DNA from: Perkinsus olseni
Taxonomy: Eukaryota > Perkinsozoa > Perkinsida > Perkinsidae
Assembly: GCA_013115135.1 (NCBI GenBank)
Contig: JABANP010000142.1
Coordinates: forward strand, 49,167 to 113,166
Length of the DNA: 64,000 nt
Direction of reading: 5' to 3'
Part shown: positions 1 through 15,049 of the stretch, one piece after another
Numbering within the stretch: position 1 is the stretch's first letter
Layout: each line of letters starts with the position of its first letter
Notes under the pieces: generated by a model
Told to the model about the DNA's origin: nothing
Databases searched by the model: none
Seen by the model: the letters and a program-made list of their open reading frames with translations, nothing else
Made by a program: the position numbers and the translations under genes

Positions 1-2130
1 GTATAGTTCGCGGAGGGCACGAAGTCTGGTGCGGGAGAGGGCGAGGGAGGGAGTGTTGATGCACGCACGCGAGGAGACTATTGCCGCATTGGCTAAGATC
101 GAGTCCGTCGCCAGACGTCGGGTGAGCTGATTAGTCCTGCATTACCACGGCATAGGGCCACTGCAGGAGGAACGCCAGAAAAGACGGGTGCCAAGCCATA
201 TAGTACCGCGGAGAGCCTCTACGACTTCGCGTGGTGATAACCCTTCCGTGGACGGGCCCAGGCATACCCCTGCGCGAAGTACGTGTAAGCAGGTCCTGAT
301 CGTATAGGGCTGACCCACGGATTACCAGGTGACACGTCGTCGAGGAGGATGATCTCAGCAGGGCATTCGGATGATGGCAGCCCTCTGCCGCCAACTGGGC
401 TGAGCTTACGTCTGGAAGAGGTATCAGCAAGCCTTGCGAGGAGCGCAGTATCGACTGCACGGAGCTCGGCGTCGAAGAAAGAGAGGAACCGTAGCGCTCA
501 AAAGAAGTTATCCTCCGGCATCTCTACCGCCGAAGCAGCGGATGAGGAGAGTACCATGATTCTCTCGAAGAGCATTAAATGAAGGTCTCCCCTCTGGCAG
601 GTAACTCCTCCCCGCCGCACGGGCCAACGGACTCTGGAAGCACCGCCTCGGTCCATGATAGAATATTAGCCGAAGTGGAGATGCTCAGCCTTGCCTGCTC
701 ACTGCGCCCAGGAGGCCCGGGTGTACAGGAGGATACACCGGAGAGAGATGGAGGCATGCGCCCACCCTCCCGTGGAGCAGAATCCTGGAGGCCATTGGGG
801 AAGACTGGGTGGATCACACCAGAAGAGGCTGCCGGAGAGAGTCCTGGCCGACCACAGCAGGGTCATCATTTGCCACCGGGTAGTCGGGCACCCGCGTGTC
901 TCGATGCTCGACCCATCGATACTTGGTTCCTTCAGCAGCCTTCCGGCCACCCTCAAGGGGAGGCTCCTATCTGCACTACGAACAGCGTGCGTCTTCCTCT
1001 TATCTCGATGACGGCAGGGCTACTAGTTGGGAGGCCTTAGAACCCCGAGTGAGGATCTTTACCAGTCGACGAGCAGCTTCCTCAGCGTACCGTTTGATCG
1101 GACGTTCTAGTGACTTCAGGAGGGCAGTATCGTCTCGACACTACCAGATTTGCTCACCGATGGCGATGCAGGCTATGAGCCGATCGATCGAGGGCTCCAG
1201 GACAGGGATGCTCCAACTCCATCACGTAAGTGTTGTCATATGTTCTGTCACCTCGCCACTCTCTCAAAGGGTCAGGTGGGCAAACAGCAGAGCATTCAGC
1301 GAGCAGATCATCATCCATTGAGATCATAGGCTGCGAAAGTGTTGTCAGCATTGTACGTGGGTGGTGTCATCAAAACGAAGCATTCACCCTCCCTTGCTAG
1401 GATGTTGACATCTCTCCGGGTGCCGCCGAACCTCTTCTCGGCCATTCAACGGAATATACCGGCATCGACGGGATGAGTGACGTCCTTGTGGACGAAGTTC
1501 AAGAAAGAGCGGAGGAGTTGGGAGACAATATCGATTCGAGCAATTACGATGTACGGTGGTGTAAAGCAGCTCGGCCAACTCCTGGTCTGCCTGGATTGCC
1601 ATGCTGCCTAACAGTAGTCACTAGGCCTTCTCAGGAAGGGCCACGTGATCGGTCTCCGTCATTGACCTCGCAGCGTCGAAGCTTAACCCCGGCTATCAAT
1701 GAATTGATTGCCGAGTTCTTGGCCGACTGTGAATAGAGGCACTTGCGACTCGCAAGTTGCGAGGGACCTGTCCAGCCCGCCCGTGCTATCAGAAATATCT
1801 GATTGGAGTCCTGACGTGATCAGCATGATTTCGGGTTCTATCTTCCATAACGTCTGTTTTGTTTTGTTATGGCTAGTGATGTTGGATCAGCGAGTACCTG
1901 GTTTCTTCGAGGGTCCGATTATTAGTGGAGTTTGTCTCCGGAGGAGACTACGTCAGTCGGTGGCGCCACTCAGCAATGGGTGTGCCGATGTACGGTCCCC
2001 AATCGCATCAGAAAGACTACGAAACTCAACATTGACATTAGAACTCTCAGAAGCTATTCGGATTCGTGACTTTCACACACTACAGTGAGAATTATCTGCA
2101 TGAAAAACATTCCCAAGTCCAGAGCATCCT
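1..2130 (+). other. unresolved region, possible 3' part of a plus-strand gene
   Basis: No protein family was recognised here. On the plus strand a basic, Arg-rich open frame runs from the left edge to about base 117 and is followed by a 45-bp GT...AG segment (117-161) after which a second basic stretch continues to about base 290, so an exon-intron-exon reading with the usual local intron size is possible. Further Ser/Lys-rich open stretches lie at 349-582, and others at 579-1040, 1473-1736 and 1708-2088, but I could not join them into one consistent frame. The gene, if real, begins outside the window. It could equally be several short spurious frames. Confidence 0.25.
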
Positions 2131-2156
2131 CTCTGTCCAATGGGATGTATGCGTAA

Positions 2157-3193
2157 TCAATTAAAGGGGTTAAGAATGACGATTCCAACTCCAAAGGTGG
2201 TATATGAATCGGAGGAATCAGAACGAGCCGTCGTTGAACTCTTCACCATCGCCGTGGTGCTCGTAGTAGTTCTGGTAGCCACCGTGGATGAGCTCGTGGG
2301 CTCCGTACCGATGCCGCCAGTTGGTGAGCTGGAGATATGCATCTTGGTAGAAGTACTTCCTAACCCATCCAAAGACGTGGAAACGGCGACGCTTGGTGTC
2401 GCGGTGGTAGCGTCGCTCGCTGAAGAGGTTATCATTGAACTTGATGCATCACTGGCACCACCAGTGGCACTTTTCGAGTCGGTGATGGGGGCCACAGACG
2501 AGCCGGTCGCCGTGTGAGTGTTGGAGGTTACCATTGAGATTGATGAGGGAGTGGCAGGCGAAACCGAATGATGTCTCGTCGTAGTCATGGAGCTAGGCAC
2601 AGCAGTGTGAGTAAGCATTTCAGATCGATATTCCGTGGTTAACATCCCGCTCGTGGTGGCTTCGACGACACGCGTCGTACTCTGAGGCGAAGTTGCCTCT
2701 TCTGTGCCTGACTGGTCGTCCACTGAAGTTGGAACACTTCCAGTAGTCGGGCAGGCCGTAGTTACAGATGCAGGAGCGCCTGTAGACGTAGTCGCGGTCG
2801 TAGTAGAAGCTCCCTGCTCGCCCCTCAAGCTAGAGACACCATCTGTTGGGCTCTGTGATGTGCGAAGCTGGGTCGTATAGGTTGCATTATGACCAGGGGG
2901 TGGGCAACACTCCCGTCACATGTCATCAATGCAAGGGTCTGATCGTCACAGGTTGAGTCATTAGGGTGGAAGCACGGGGTACCGTCAGGTTTTATATAGA
3001 TACCAAAACACGTGGGAGGGTCTTGCCAGTACTTGCAGTATGTCTCATGAGACAGAGGGTCACTGCTGCACGCACTGATAGACTGACAGGCCAGGACACA
3101 GTTGATGTTGGGGTCGATGGCCGTGGGAGAGACGATGGTGACGAGGTTCCCGAAAAAGGCCAAGATATACATTGCCATGACGGATACGGACAT
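2157..3193 (-). CDS. secreted mucin-like Ser/Thr-rich protein with Cys-rich N-terminal domain
   Basis: The first exon starts at ATG 3193 and opens with a hydrophobic signal-peptide-like stretch, followed by a roughly 75-residue domain with at least nine cysteines (motifs such as NCVLACQSISAC, YCKYW, PPTCFG, CDDQ). An intron of about 68 bp near 2840-2905 (GTGTTG...CAACAG) restores the frame to a tail of about 220 residues made mostly of Ser, Thr, Ala, Val and Pro, ending with a short hydrophobic terminus (VGIVIL). A small disulfide-rich domain on a heavily O-glycosylated stalk fits a surface or secreted protein; the short hydrophobic end could be a GPI or membrane anchor remnant. No enzyme motif is visible. 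The function is unknown. It lies at the downstream end of a minus-strand gene run. Confidence 0.6.
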
Positions 3194-3975
3194 ATATATT
3201 TAGCAAAGACGGAGAGAACTCGAGGAGGGCGGCAGATGCAGGCGGGGCGAAGCGTGGAAATAGTCCATCTCACTAATCTTCGGTCCAAGCGGATCTAGCA
3301 GTCGAAAATGGCATGGAGCCCTCAGTATTAGCAGACTTGGTCAACTCAACGCAAATCATTGTGGGAGGGGGCAACAACAGCGATAAGTGATATGATTTAC
3401 GTAATAGATTGCTACATGGAGCTAGACCCGACAACCATGCCAAAAATTTAGTGTAAAACATGAATCTGGTTATGAGGTAATTATTGAGTGAACTTCTCAC
3501 GACATAGTGCATCATTAAAAGGTTCCACGGACACTCGATAGGCGATTACAGGAATATGATTTCATCGTCATCCACGCAGTGACAGCCACGACCACAAAAC
3601 ACATACTTCCATCAGGAACCAGGGACACTCGTTTCATTATACACCGATGCTACTTTTGCCTGAGAGCAATAGTTGGAGGATTGAAGTTATCTGGAATCAG
3701 CCCTGCAGTGACCCCTAAGCGATCATTCCTTCTCCGATATATACTACAGCAGACGAATGGATGGGGTCAGCAGCAGCATATACCAAAGTGTACGAAAAAT
3801 GTATAGATTGCTCGAAAGCGTTTTAGTTAATAGCAAGGAAGAGGACTTGAAGAACTGAGAAGTTATGCTAGTTAGGCATCTTGTATGGGGATTCATTTGG
3901 CCGGAGGTGGTAGATAAGAACGAAGGGAGTCGAGACCGCCGCAGCTGCTCCGATCTGCACTCTCCCTTCAGTTCA
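3194..3975. other. intergenic, no gene supported
   Basis: Between the start of the mucin-like gene (3193) and the stop of the next minus-strand gene (3976). Only short, composition-poor open frames on both strands. It should hold the promoter of the mucin-like gene and the 3' end of its upstream neighbour; no motif recognised. Confidence 0.5.
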
Positions 3976-4995
3976 TTAGTTGGACACACCTGAGAAAAGA
4001 GGGTAGGCTAGCTATGTTCTGATATCGTGTGCTACTCTCTTCTTGCGGAGGAGGAGACGCCGTCGCATCATCAGTCCCACTGGTGAAATGCGCCGCGGCG
4101 GTTGCACTGGTCGAAAAGTGCAAAGGGGAGAGGTAGCCTTGGAAGATGCCGAAGGTTGGGGAACAATCAGAGCCGGGGGCGAGGCTTCCAGCTGAAGAAG
4201 CATCCATGCAGGCGTCGTCTCTTGTCAAAGTGGTCTTCTTACATGGGAAGTGCGGTGGGACAATCGGTAACATGACGTTGGAAGGACTCTGCTGTCCAAA
4301 GCGTTGTTGGTACTGCATCATCCTGAATAGACTCCAATAGTCGACATCGGATAGGGCCGACTCACCTGTATATAGCAGAGCTTGAAGGGCTGCCTTGAGG
4401 GGGCGGTGCGAAGTTCGAGAAAGGATTCACGCCGGTCATCGAGGACAACTGCGAAGGGAATGTAAAAGTCGGCGGGTGATCGATATGCCGTCTTTCACCC
4501 ACCACAGTGTCACCGTCGCTGCTCGGGATTCGCGCTATAGGTGAGCCCGCGGGCAGGGGTTGTCTAATGTGGTTGATGAAAGCGCTCTGTGGCGAGAGGT
4601 CGTTAATGCTAATGTTGTCTTGGTTGTTGCCGGGTGGTGATTGTTGTGCTGCCGCTGCCGCCGCAGCTGCTGCGGCCGCTGCTGCCGCAACAGCTTGCTG
4701 ATGAGCCGCCGCCACTGCTGTTGCGATCTGCGGATTGGCGATCTGCGGATTGGGTCCCTGAGAAGGATCTCTGCCTCTTCATTGGTACTAACCGACCCTG
4801 GATGTTAATCATCATCGCAGTCGAAGATGATCAGGGACAGTCAACGTAGCAGACTGGACTGCTGAGGATGGTTGGTGGATGGCTTCTACCTGGACTCACC
4901 TGAACCATATTGGCTAGAAGCCTGGACATTATCTGTTGTTGCTGACTCGGGTTCATCGCGGATATATGATTCACTGTCGCCGATATCCCTGACAT
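3976..4995 (-). CDS. Ala/Gln/Pro-rich hypothetical protein
   Basis: Reconstructed from ATG 4995 to TAA 3976-3978 with three short introns. The N-terminus is rich in Ser, Asn and Gln, then comes a run of about 15 alanines encoded by mixed GCN codons (about 4636-4690) flanked by Gln, and then a Pro/Ser/Phe-rich low-complexity region. Junctions used: an exon ending VNHISAM...NMVQ with GTGAGTCC donor near 4900; an exon starting GPNPQIANPQIA near 4755; a GTGAGTCGG donor near 4368; and a 46-bp final intron ending near 3989 that gives a C-terminus of SVSN. No structured domain is seen. Such composition is common in RNA-binding or transcription-related proteins, and the gene sits directly downstream of a CELF-like RNA-binding gene on the same strand, but the two have separate stops and starts. 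Function unknown. Confidence 0.5.
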
Positions 4996-5748
4996 GACGA
5001 CCCAGTGTTTTAATCCCAGCAGTGCTCATCGAACCGCGCTGCCAATGGCAGCCTGCCATTCTCAATAACACTATCTAATTTACAAACGGAATAATTGATC
5101 CACTAGCGCGTTTGAAACGTGTCTCGGCACTAGGATAGCAGGCTGAGGTGGCAGTGGTAGCAGTAACATTGAGAGCTGTTGCAGACCACGGTAGTAGTAG
5201 GAGCAGAAGCATCGTATTTGAGCAGAAAGCTCGCATAGACAGCAGTAGCAGGAGCAGAAACAGTGAGCTAGAAGCTCTCATAGGCGGTAGTAGTGCGGAC
5301 GGATGGGTATGGTATTGGCAGTAGTAACGTAGTCAACGACAAACTGCATTGCGCGCTAGCGATAGAGTACCGTTCTCGTAGTGTGACAAGAATCATCAAA
5401 AATTAATACTTGAGCTTTTATATCGAACGAATATTGTGGGGATATTGTTATATTAATAATGAGCACGACTTGTATCACACGATCAGAGACAGCAGCAGCA
5501 GCAGACAGAGGCAGCAAATTCTTCTCGCAGCGCTGCCTCCACCACTACTGCACCACCATCAACATCATCATCATCGCTACCACCGACAATCATTGTGGTC
5601 GAAGACAGCACCATTGGTGAGCATTAGAATCGATCCCTCAGCAGAAATGTTCCCTACTACTCAGACCACTAAGGGACTTCATGCGAATTTGAAAGATTCT
5701 AGTGTACTTGATCACCCACTGATGGCAGCAAGAGCAGAAGCAGTATCA
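4996..5748. other. intergenic with CAG/CAT and CAGTAG-like microsatellite
   Basis: About 750 bp between two minus-strand genes. It carries imperfect AGCAG/TAGCAG triplet-like runs (about 5150-5270 and 5484-5520) and a CAT/CAC triplet run (about 5555-5585). The plus-strand open frame 5410-5754 is a by-product of this simple sequence and is not called. Confidence 0.5.
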
Positions 5749-8535
5749 TCATGAAAGAGGGGGCAGCTCACTAGAGAGGCTCTCCTCATACTCAAGCAGA
5801 AAATTAGTTATATCATCAGTGAAGGTACCAGTTGGGCTGGGATCCGGTATTTCATGCGCTGGTTGTTGCTGCTGCCGCTGATGTTGCGGTCCAGCAAGAT
5901 AATGGTTCCCCTGATGGAGAGCCTCAATGGGCAGCATCACTCCGCCGACAGACGCCAATGGTCCGGAGGGTGGCGACTGGTCATACCTAAAGGGGAGTAC
6001 GTAACGAAGTGTTAGTGAAACGCTCATCTTACGCTGTACTGGCTACTGAGCTCACGGTTGCATAGCGGTTGGAGGTGAACATCAATGGGGGACTTCCAGC
6101 AGCCCCAGGGATACCGTGTTTGAGTGGGAAGTAGGACTGAGTACCCCCCTAAGAGGAAGGCAGCATGAGTATTGATAATACCGGCTGCCATGCCATGAAG
6201 ACCTGCTTACTGTTCTCGAGTTAGCCCCTCCTCCTCGGGGGCCGCCATTACGATTGTTGCTGTTACCCATACCGCCAGGCACCCAGGTCTGGTTAGTAGC
6301 ATATGATACGTTGATAGATCGCGATGATCCGGGAAAACAATACTCGTTCATGGACATGGCAGCCTCCGCATCAGGAGCCTGGCCATCATGAACAGTCATG
6401 GCTATTCGAGGCTCAGGAGAGAGCACTTACATAAGCAAAGGTGACGAAGGCTGCACCCTTGGACTTCCCCTCAGAGTTAGTGAGCAATGCAACTTCGAGG
6501 ATGGGACCAAACTGCCCGAACAACTGGGCCAAGTCTATTGTAGTCTTACTGTACGGTAGGCAACCCACGAAGAGCTGAAGTCAATAACTCGGATGGCCTC
6601 CGGTTGAGATGATGACGCTACCTTGGCAGGCGTGAGGTCTTCCTGTGGGAGGTTTGGACTTGGTATGAGGACACTCGGGGGTTGCCTCGTCTCAGAATTG
6701 CCTGAGGTAGCGGTGGCTGTGATGGTGGAACCAACATGCCAGAGTTCCCTCACTTTCGGGCTCTGCAGCTCGAAGAAGACCACTAGAGGTATTAATCGGA
6801 TCGGGAGACCCGTCAACCTGCACAGTAGCGAGTCGGTCGGGCGGCGCTGACCCAGTAGCCCTCCACCTACCCTTTGTTGAGAGGTACCTCCCCCACGAGT
6901 CTCGTCTCGAGGATGGCCGGTACCACTAGGCACTCTTCCAAGAGTATAGCCACTGCTGCTGATACCACTGCTCTCAGCTTCTGCAAGGAAAGCTGCTGTG
7001 AACATTAGAGGCGACAAGTAATTACTAACCTCTGCTGCTGCTAGGGGCCTTAGGGAGGGGCACCCCTCCTCCTCCTCCAACTTGTGAATTGTGAGATGAT
7101 GATGGCGATTCCGTACTCGAGAAGCGCCGAATTTGATTTGCAAAGTATGCACGTACAGCCGGGAGATGCATATTATTAACATGAAATTGACGTAGATGGC
7201 AAGCTTGAACCTAATCAATCATGATAACACCTTTGAGCACAACAGCAGCAGGAGTAGTGGCGGGGGCAGAAGAGGCTATGGCTGCTCACCAGTGTGGTTG
7301 CAGGCTCTCGGGCATTGAACTTGACAAAGCAAGCACCAGTGCTCCGACCCTGTTTCCGGAAGAGCATGAATTCCCTGATCTCCCCGTAGGCATCGAGTGC
7401 TGTGAGGAGCTCATGCTCGGCCATCTCCGTCCTAGGCAAGACGACAAAAATGATGAGAAGAGCAATATCGTCATTGTGACCACCGACGCCTACTCATCCC
7501 TGGGCAAGCCAATTAGGTAAACACGGTTCTCCCTTTTCTCGAGCTCCCCGGTAGCGTATTTTACTTGCATAGCAGCCCGAACCTATACAGAAAGCTGCCA
7601 GGTGAGGTGAGGTCCCCAATCCATCACCACCACCACCTACATGCCCAACGTAGAACTGCCCGTGTAATCGAGCTATGCAATCGTCACAGGATTCTCTTGT
7701 AAGATACCTGATGCGGAGCGGTGGTCCTGCGGGTAGGTTCGGACGGCGGCAGAACTAGACATCATACTTAAGCCATGCACAGCCCTTGCTCCGCCCTTCC
7801 CTGTCCCGTTGAATGGCCAACTCCACGATGTCACCGAATTGTGCGAAGAGTGGGTACCTGAGGGTCGAGCCAGTGCAAAGAGAGGTCAAGCATGAGACTG
7901 TAGCCTACAAGTCATGCTCCGTCGTGTCGAATGGCAAGCAGCCTACAAAAAGCTTATACGGTCCCTCGTCGTCACAGTGACTCGTGTTAACACCATGCTC
8001 CTGTCAACTCCAATAAGAGAGGACATCCCGAGTATGCACTGCCTACCCAGGCCATACGATTCAGCCATGTGATCTCATCACCATCCTCTATGACGCTCGG
8101 GTGGAAGGATGATGACCCCTCAGATGGCGATACGCCAGGTTTCCCTCCTCCTGCTGCAGCTGCCGATCCGACGACACTGGATGGTACGTAATACTAGTGG
8201 GATGCGGAAGATGCTGCGCTCACTTACCTCGCACCTCCTGAGACGCTGCCTGTCTCCGACTTGCCAGGAGATAGTGACTGAGGCACCTGATCGTCAGAGT
8301 CATGCTGCTGCCGCTATCACTGTCGATAGGTGGGTCCTACAAAGTCCTGCGCATCAGCTTTGAGCCTTCCGCTATACGCACTCCGTGACTCCGACGAGCT
8401 TTCATCAGATCCTGAAGTCAATGGTCATACCGCTCACATCACGTTGCATTCCCACGTCTTACCGGGACTGCCGGGCGGCTCTTCGTGTGGGGACGAACCT
8501 CGCCCCGATGATAAGTGGGTCGTCGGGGTTGGCAT
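5749..8535 (-). CDS. CELF/Bruno-like RNA-binding protein with three RRM domains
   Basis: Spliced gene from ATG 8535 to TGA 5749-5751. After a Ser/Gly/Pro-rich leader, RRM1 contains RNP2 KLFVGCLPF (about 7945) and RNP1-like SKGCAWLKY (about 7790); RRM2 contains VYLIGLPRD (about 7510) and STGACFVKF (about 7335); a linker rich in Ser/Gly/Gln follows; RRM3 contains LFVGCLPYSK (about 6560) and SKGAAFVTFAY (about 6440). The two-RRM, linker, RRM arrangement is that of the CELF/CUG-BP/Bruno family, which controls splicing, translation and decay by binding U/G-rich RNA. At least ten introns of about 45-65 bp could be placed, for example 8287-8340 and 8177-8227, all GT...AG. The C-terminus ends in an acidic stretch. 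Family membership is secure at RRM level; the exact subfamily is inference. Confidence 0.85.
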
Positions 8536-8773
8536 CACTAAGGTACTACTTCTACTGAATCCCTCTACCCATGACGAGGGCCCCCTAGAATGCCCACCAA
8601 CATTGATAATAGGAGAATAGAAACGTATAATGATGATAATGATACGGCATGCACAGCGCCATTCTACACTTGTCGATTATTCACAGGTTACAGCACTTCA
8701 CAATCCATCACGCCTTCGGTCTCGGTACATTGTCATCACATGAGCTATAACACTCTCTAAGTGGAACATTATT

Positions 8774-10251
8774 TTAGGAGATCCACGGTGGACCCGGGAT
8801 TCGTACCTGTGCGGGATTTAGGCCATATGATCTTGGTGAAAAGACTCACACTGCTGACCAAGCCGCTAGTCTAGACCAATTCTCCGGGGCATCCCCGAGG
8901 GCATCTCCCAAGAGTAAGAGCAAATGATAGAATATCTCACTCGGTGGGCACGTGTACTGCCAATAGACCATAGAGCTTTTCTCTTATACCCTGAACTGGT
9001 ATCATCCCCAGCCCGTCCACCCCGTCCACGCTCACTTTCAACTGCCTTGTCGTTTGCTCGGCCAGCATATCTCTAACTATGCCCTCTATGATCACCTACT
9101 CACCGATATCAATATCATGATCGTCACGGCGGCCCAGCGGGACTGCACTTTCCAAGGTAGCTTTGCCAGTGGCGTGTTCGCGTTCCTTAAAGCCTGATGA
9201 TTACCACCATTCAGTGCAACCATCGCGTCCAGCTGCATCAGACTGTATCGCATATCCCCTTTCGCCTCCACTGCTGAATATCAATGACCCTGAGGAGGAC
9301 GGCGCCCTCTGAGACGGGTCACTCACCTATCATAGAGGACAAGTGTGGATTCATCTCCACCCCTTGCTTTGCCTGCACTCTCTCCAGCTCAGCTTTCACC
9401 TGGCATCACTTAGCCCAACAGTGAGCGACCATACCATCTACCTGTTCTACAGTGGGTCGGGGGACTCTTATAGTCATGCATCGGCTACGCAAGGGTGGTA
9501 TCAATGGTGCTAAGGAGTCGGCGTGGAAGAATATCTTCAGCACGGCGACGTACCTAAAGAGGGCATTGGAAGCCTCTGACGGTGGTTTACTGTTACTTTT
9601 CCATGGTTCGTCTAAGTCCAGCCTGAGCTGCTCGACTGAGGTTATGAGCATCATTGATGATCACTACCCTGAAGGGTGCATCCCCGCCTAGGGGAGGTGC
9701 CTGTGCCATCTCCTTGATGAGCTAACAGGAAGCCTCTACAAATGTAAATATGACGACGACAGTCCACTACGTGTTGTATGACCACTACATCCTTACTACC
9801 CACTTCAGTAGGGGTGACTTCTAGATGATAATTACTACATATCACCTGATGCTGCTGTTAGCATGCGCTACACTTAGATGATGATCATGCATCACCTGTA
9901 CATCCAAACTCGAGTCCGAGTTTGTATCCTTGATGGTCCTGAACTCATGCTTAGCCTGAGATATCGTGATCCCTCTACCCTTTTCACTACCCTATACCAC
10001 TCCTTACCTTCAACACCCCCGGCCCAAATATCTCCCTTCAACATGCATTGTATCCTGAGAGGGCGCGTCACCTTATCGTCCTACTTACCCCATCACTACC
10101 ATCCTACCTAGTCATCTTGCCTCCTCCCGTCGGACCGTAGAACAGTAGATGCGGCAGGTCAGTGCTACAGCGTGCCTGAACAGCGGTGGCGTCCAGTCTC
10201 CTTTGCCGCCACGCCGCGTCGTCGCCGTCTCGAGTCGGGAACGAGTCAAGA
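8774..10251 (-). CDS. RFC3: replication factor C small subunit, RFC3-like clamp loader
   Basis: Homology-guided exons on the minus strand match RFC3 in order: Walker A region PHLLFYGPTGGGK (about 10140), a segment with MLKGDIWAGGVE, then SNYHLEVTP (about 9815), VVINDAHNLSRAAQAGLRRT (about 9650, the Walker B/sensor region), PPLRSRC (about 9485) and the C-terminal collar domain near 8900-9250. RFC3 is part of the clamp loader that places PCNA on DNA at primer ends using ATP. Introns are about 45-130 bp. The first exon, which should carry the conserved DKYRP motif, could not be identified, so the 5' limit is approximate. Near 8955 the frame breaks by one base between VHVP and PSEIF, with similarity on both sides (see findings). 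The last exon and exact stop near 8774 or 8818 are uncertain. Confidence 0.8.
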
Positions 10252-10753
10252 TAAGATTCCTTTTACCAATCCCCTGAGCACTCCTGTGATGCTGTCGTGG
10301 TAAGTGAGGTCATCAAGAGTCGTTGGCCGCTCACTGTTGATGAGAAATGCCATACAGAATGATGAAGATTCGCCAATGAGGACTGATGACAGTAGCGTGG
10401 AGGAAACCCAAGATATGTCAAGATGAGCAAGTCAAACTTGCGATTAGCGCTCGCCCTTGACGTAACCCAAGTCCTACTTCGTACAAAAACGATTATCACT
10501 GATGGTAAAGCACCGAATGTCCACAGGTAATTGTCAACCTTGCAGTAGTAGCAGCAACTATTGATGATAATAATAAAACTCATAGATCACACAAATCTGC
10601 TGGGTGGGATACTGTTCTTGTTCTTGGCCTCCTCTAGTCCTTGATCCACTCGTACTCGCTTCTGTCAGCCGCGGCAGACTGTAAGCTGGCGTCGCGTCGC
10701 CTATGGTAATAACGAGGGGATTTATGGTACGCGAAATGAGCGGAGAATGTTGC
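10252..10753. other. intergenic, no gene supported
   Basis: About 500 bp between the 5' end of the RFC3-like gene and the stop of citrate synthase, both on minus. Short open frames at 10263-10583 and 10558-10770 show no recognisable motif. The missing first exon of RFC3 may lie in the left part. Confidence 0.4.
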
Positions 10754-12607
10754 TCACCTATTGAAGGCACTTCGCTTGACCGTCAACTCTTTACTGTGGA
10801 CCTTCTCGCTGCGCTCATCCACTTGAACATAATCCCTCTTATCATAGCCCTTGTATACCTAACACGATACTCGTGATGAGGACTGTAAGACAAGCAGAGA
10901 GGAAGACCTGGAATGGACGATAGATTCTGTTCTCTGGATCGTCAATCCACTCCGACCAGTGCGCCAACCAGCCAGCCAATCTCGGTACCGTGAAGAGGAT
11001 AGGGAACATATCTACAACACAGCAGTCGGGGCCGAGGCGAGCGTTGTAACCCTTACCAGTAGGGAAGCCCATCGCCTTATATATGAGTCCAGAATAAAAG
11101 TCTACGTTGGGATACAGTTTCCTATCCTTGAAGTACGGGTCCGATAGAGCGATTCGTTCAAGCTCCATGGCAACCTCAATGAGAGGCTCTCTGCCGCAAA
11201 TCTCAAAAACCTACCAGGGGAGCACTCCAGGAGGGTAGAAGTTATTAAAGCACACTCACATCTTCCGCAATCTTCCTCACTATAGTGGCCCTAGGATCGT
11301 AGTGCTTGTAAACGCGATGACCGAAGCCCATGAGGAGCTCCTTCCGCTGCTTGACCTGTCAAGACGCTTCTTCTCATGTGGCAACAAGGCGTTCTCTCAA
11401 CACGTGATCACCTTCTCAACAAAGGTGGGGACATTTTCAATCGACCCAATCCTCTCCAGCATGCGTAGCACTGCTTCATTCGCACCGCCATGGCGTGGTC
11501 CATACAGAGCCCCCGCAGCTGCTGCACACGCGGTGTAAACATCAACCTGAAAAACACTGTCACCCGGTGAGCCATGAGGACGGGCTGGTCGTTACATTGC
11601 TGGAGGTGAGGTGGCGCATAGCACTAGTAGAGCAGTTCAGCTCATGTTCAGCATGCAGCACGAATAGCACGTCCAAGGCCTTCACAAGCTTGGGATGGGG
11701 CCTGTAGCTCGTACCTGATCACAGATGTCATGCAAGATACGAGCGTTGTTCACTGCTACTACTACCCTCATGTGAGACGTCCAGCATGTATAAAAAGTTC
11801 TCAGTGTAGCCTAGATCAGAGTTGGGTGTATTGAATGGTCTACCCATCCGATGTCTGTAGGCCATGGCTGCCAGTGTAGTAGCTGACCCCAGGATGCGGG
11901 CAATCTCCTTGTTGCGGACCTGATAAAGGGTGATGATAGCAATAGACTTAAAGAACACTTACCGCCTTGTCCTTGTATATGTTCTGGCTGGTGAGGGCTG
12001 GGTTAGTTTCAGGATGCAGAGTGCCCAGAGCTGCCATAGCTGATACAAACATCCCCATAGGATGCGCATCATAACGGAACGCCTGAAGTAATGACGATGA
12101 TGCTGCGCGAAGGGAGGGTGAGGGCTGACCGAGGTGAGGGTGGCGACGTCCTGATGTAACATTGAATGCCGCATTAGATCCTGCTCCCATTGCGTCAACT
12201 GACCTCTCGTCGGCAACTCACCATACCTAGTATGATGATGAGCACTGATATCTACTATAGAGGAGGCCTACTGCAAGAGGAAGGCAACCTCAGTGAATGA
12301 ACCGTCCTGCGCTAGCTGCTCTATCGGATACCCTCTATAACGTAATACACCACGATTGCCGTCTATGAACGATATACGAGATACACAACAAGTAGTGTTC
12401 ATGTACCTAACAACAAGCACGTCCATCACATCCTCACAGCGACATACTAGTATACCCAGGGTCGTAGGTTTGAATGCCCAACTGCTTGAGATCCGTGGCC
12501 CGTATCGTGCCGTCCTTGACCTTCACATCTATCTTCTTACCGCTTCTATTGTCAGTAATAGTCAGGGTAGGGGCCACATGAGCAGCTACGGTGTTTAGAC
12601 GATTCAT
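10754..12607 (-). CDS. CS: citrate synthase
   Basis: ATG 12607 to TGA 10754-10756. Early exons read [12 protein letters not shown] and [17 protein letters not shown], typical of the N-terminal part of type I-like citrate synthases. The following exons give [28 protein letters not shown]...YRHRMGRPF and [17 protein letters not shown] (the catalytic-His region), [16 protein letters not shown] (second catalytic-His region) and [16 protein letters not shown] with the final [11 protein letters not shown]. The enzyme condenses oxaloacetate with acetyl-CoA. Sequence style ([16 protein letters not shown], short N-terminus beginning [10 protein letters not shown]) resembles the bacterial/peroxisomal clade more than the animal mitochondrial one. 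There is no C-terminal SKL-type signal (it ends AFNR), so location is not settled. About ten short introns; the last one starts with an unusual GTCTTC donor. Confidence 0.92.
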
Positions 12608-12883
12608 AGAGGATGATGAAGTTGGGGGGTAAAAACACTGCTGATGTGATACAGATTAACAACGGTGGTGAAACACGAACCAGGCTTCATACAGAGGATA
12701 AAAAAGGTGATAACTCTATCATTATCAATGATGGATCACCGACAGAACCGTTAACCACAGATGACATCGCGCCGAAGAATAAGACGTGAGGCGTGGCCCT
12801 GGTGGCGATCGCATGCCAGTAGTAGCAGCAGCGATATGCCTCAAAAATGGGCGATGTGTTCATGGTTTTCATGGTAGAACTCC

Positions 12884-15049
<2,166 letters not shown>

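Noticed and set aside
1..300. Micro-introns of 13-15 bp
   Set aside because: A 45-bp intron ending in CTGCAG at about 161 explains the break with the normal local size.
5410..5754. Plus-strand ORF with His-rich stretch
   Set aside because: Created by CAT/CAC and CAG simple repeats; no domain, no homologue recognised.
8785..8890. Minus-strand tRNA-like sequence (GGTACGAATCC box)
   Set aside because: The acceptor, D and anticodon stems do not pair; the segment is better explained as the end of the RFC3 coding region and an intron.
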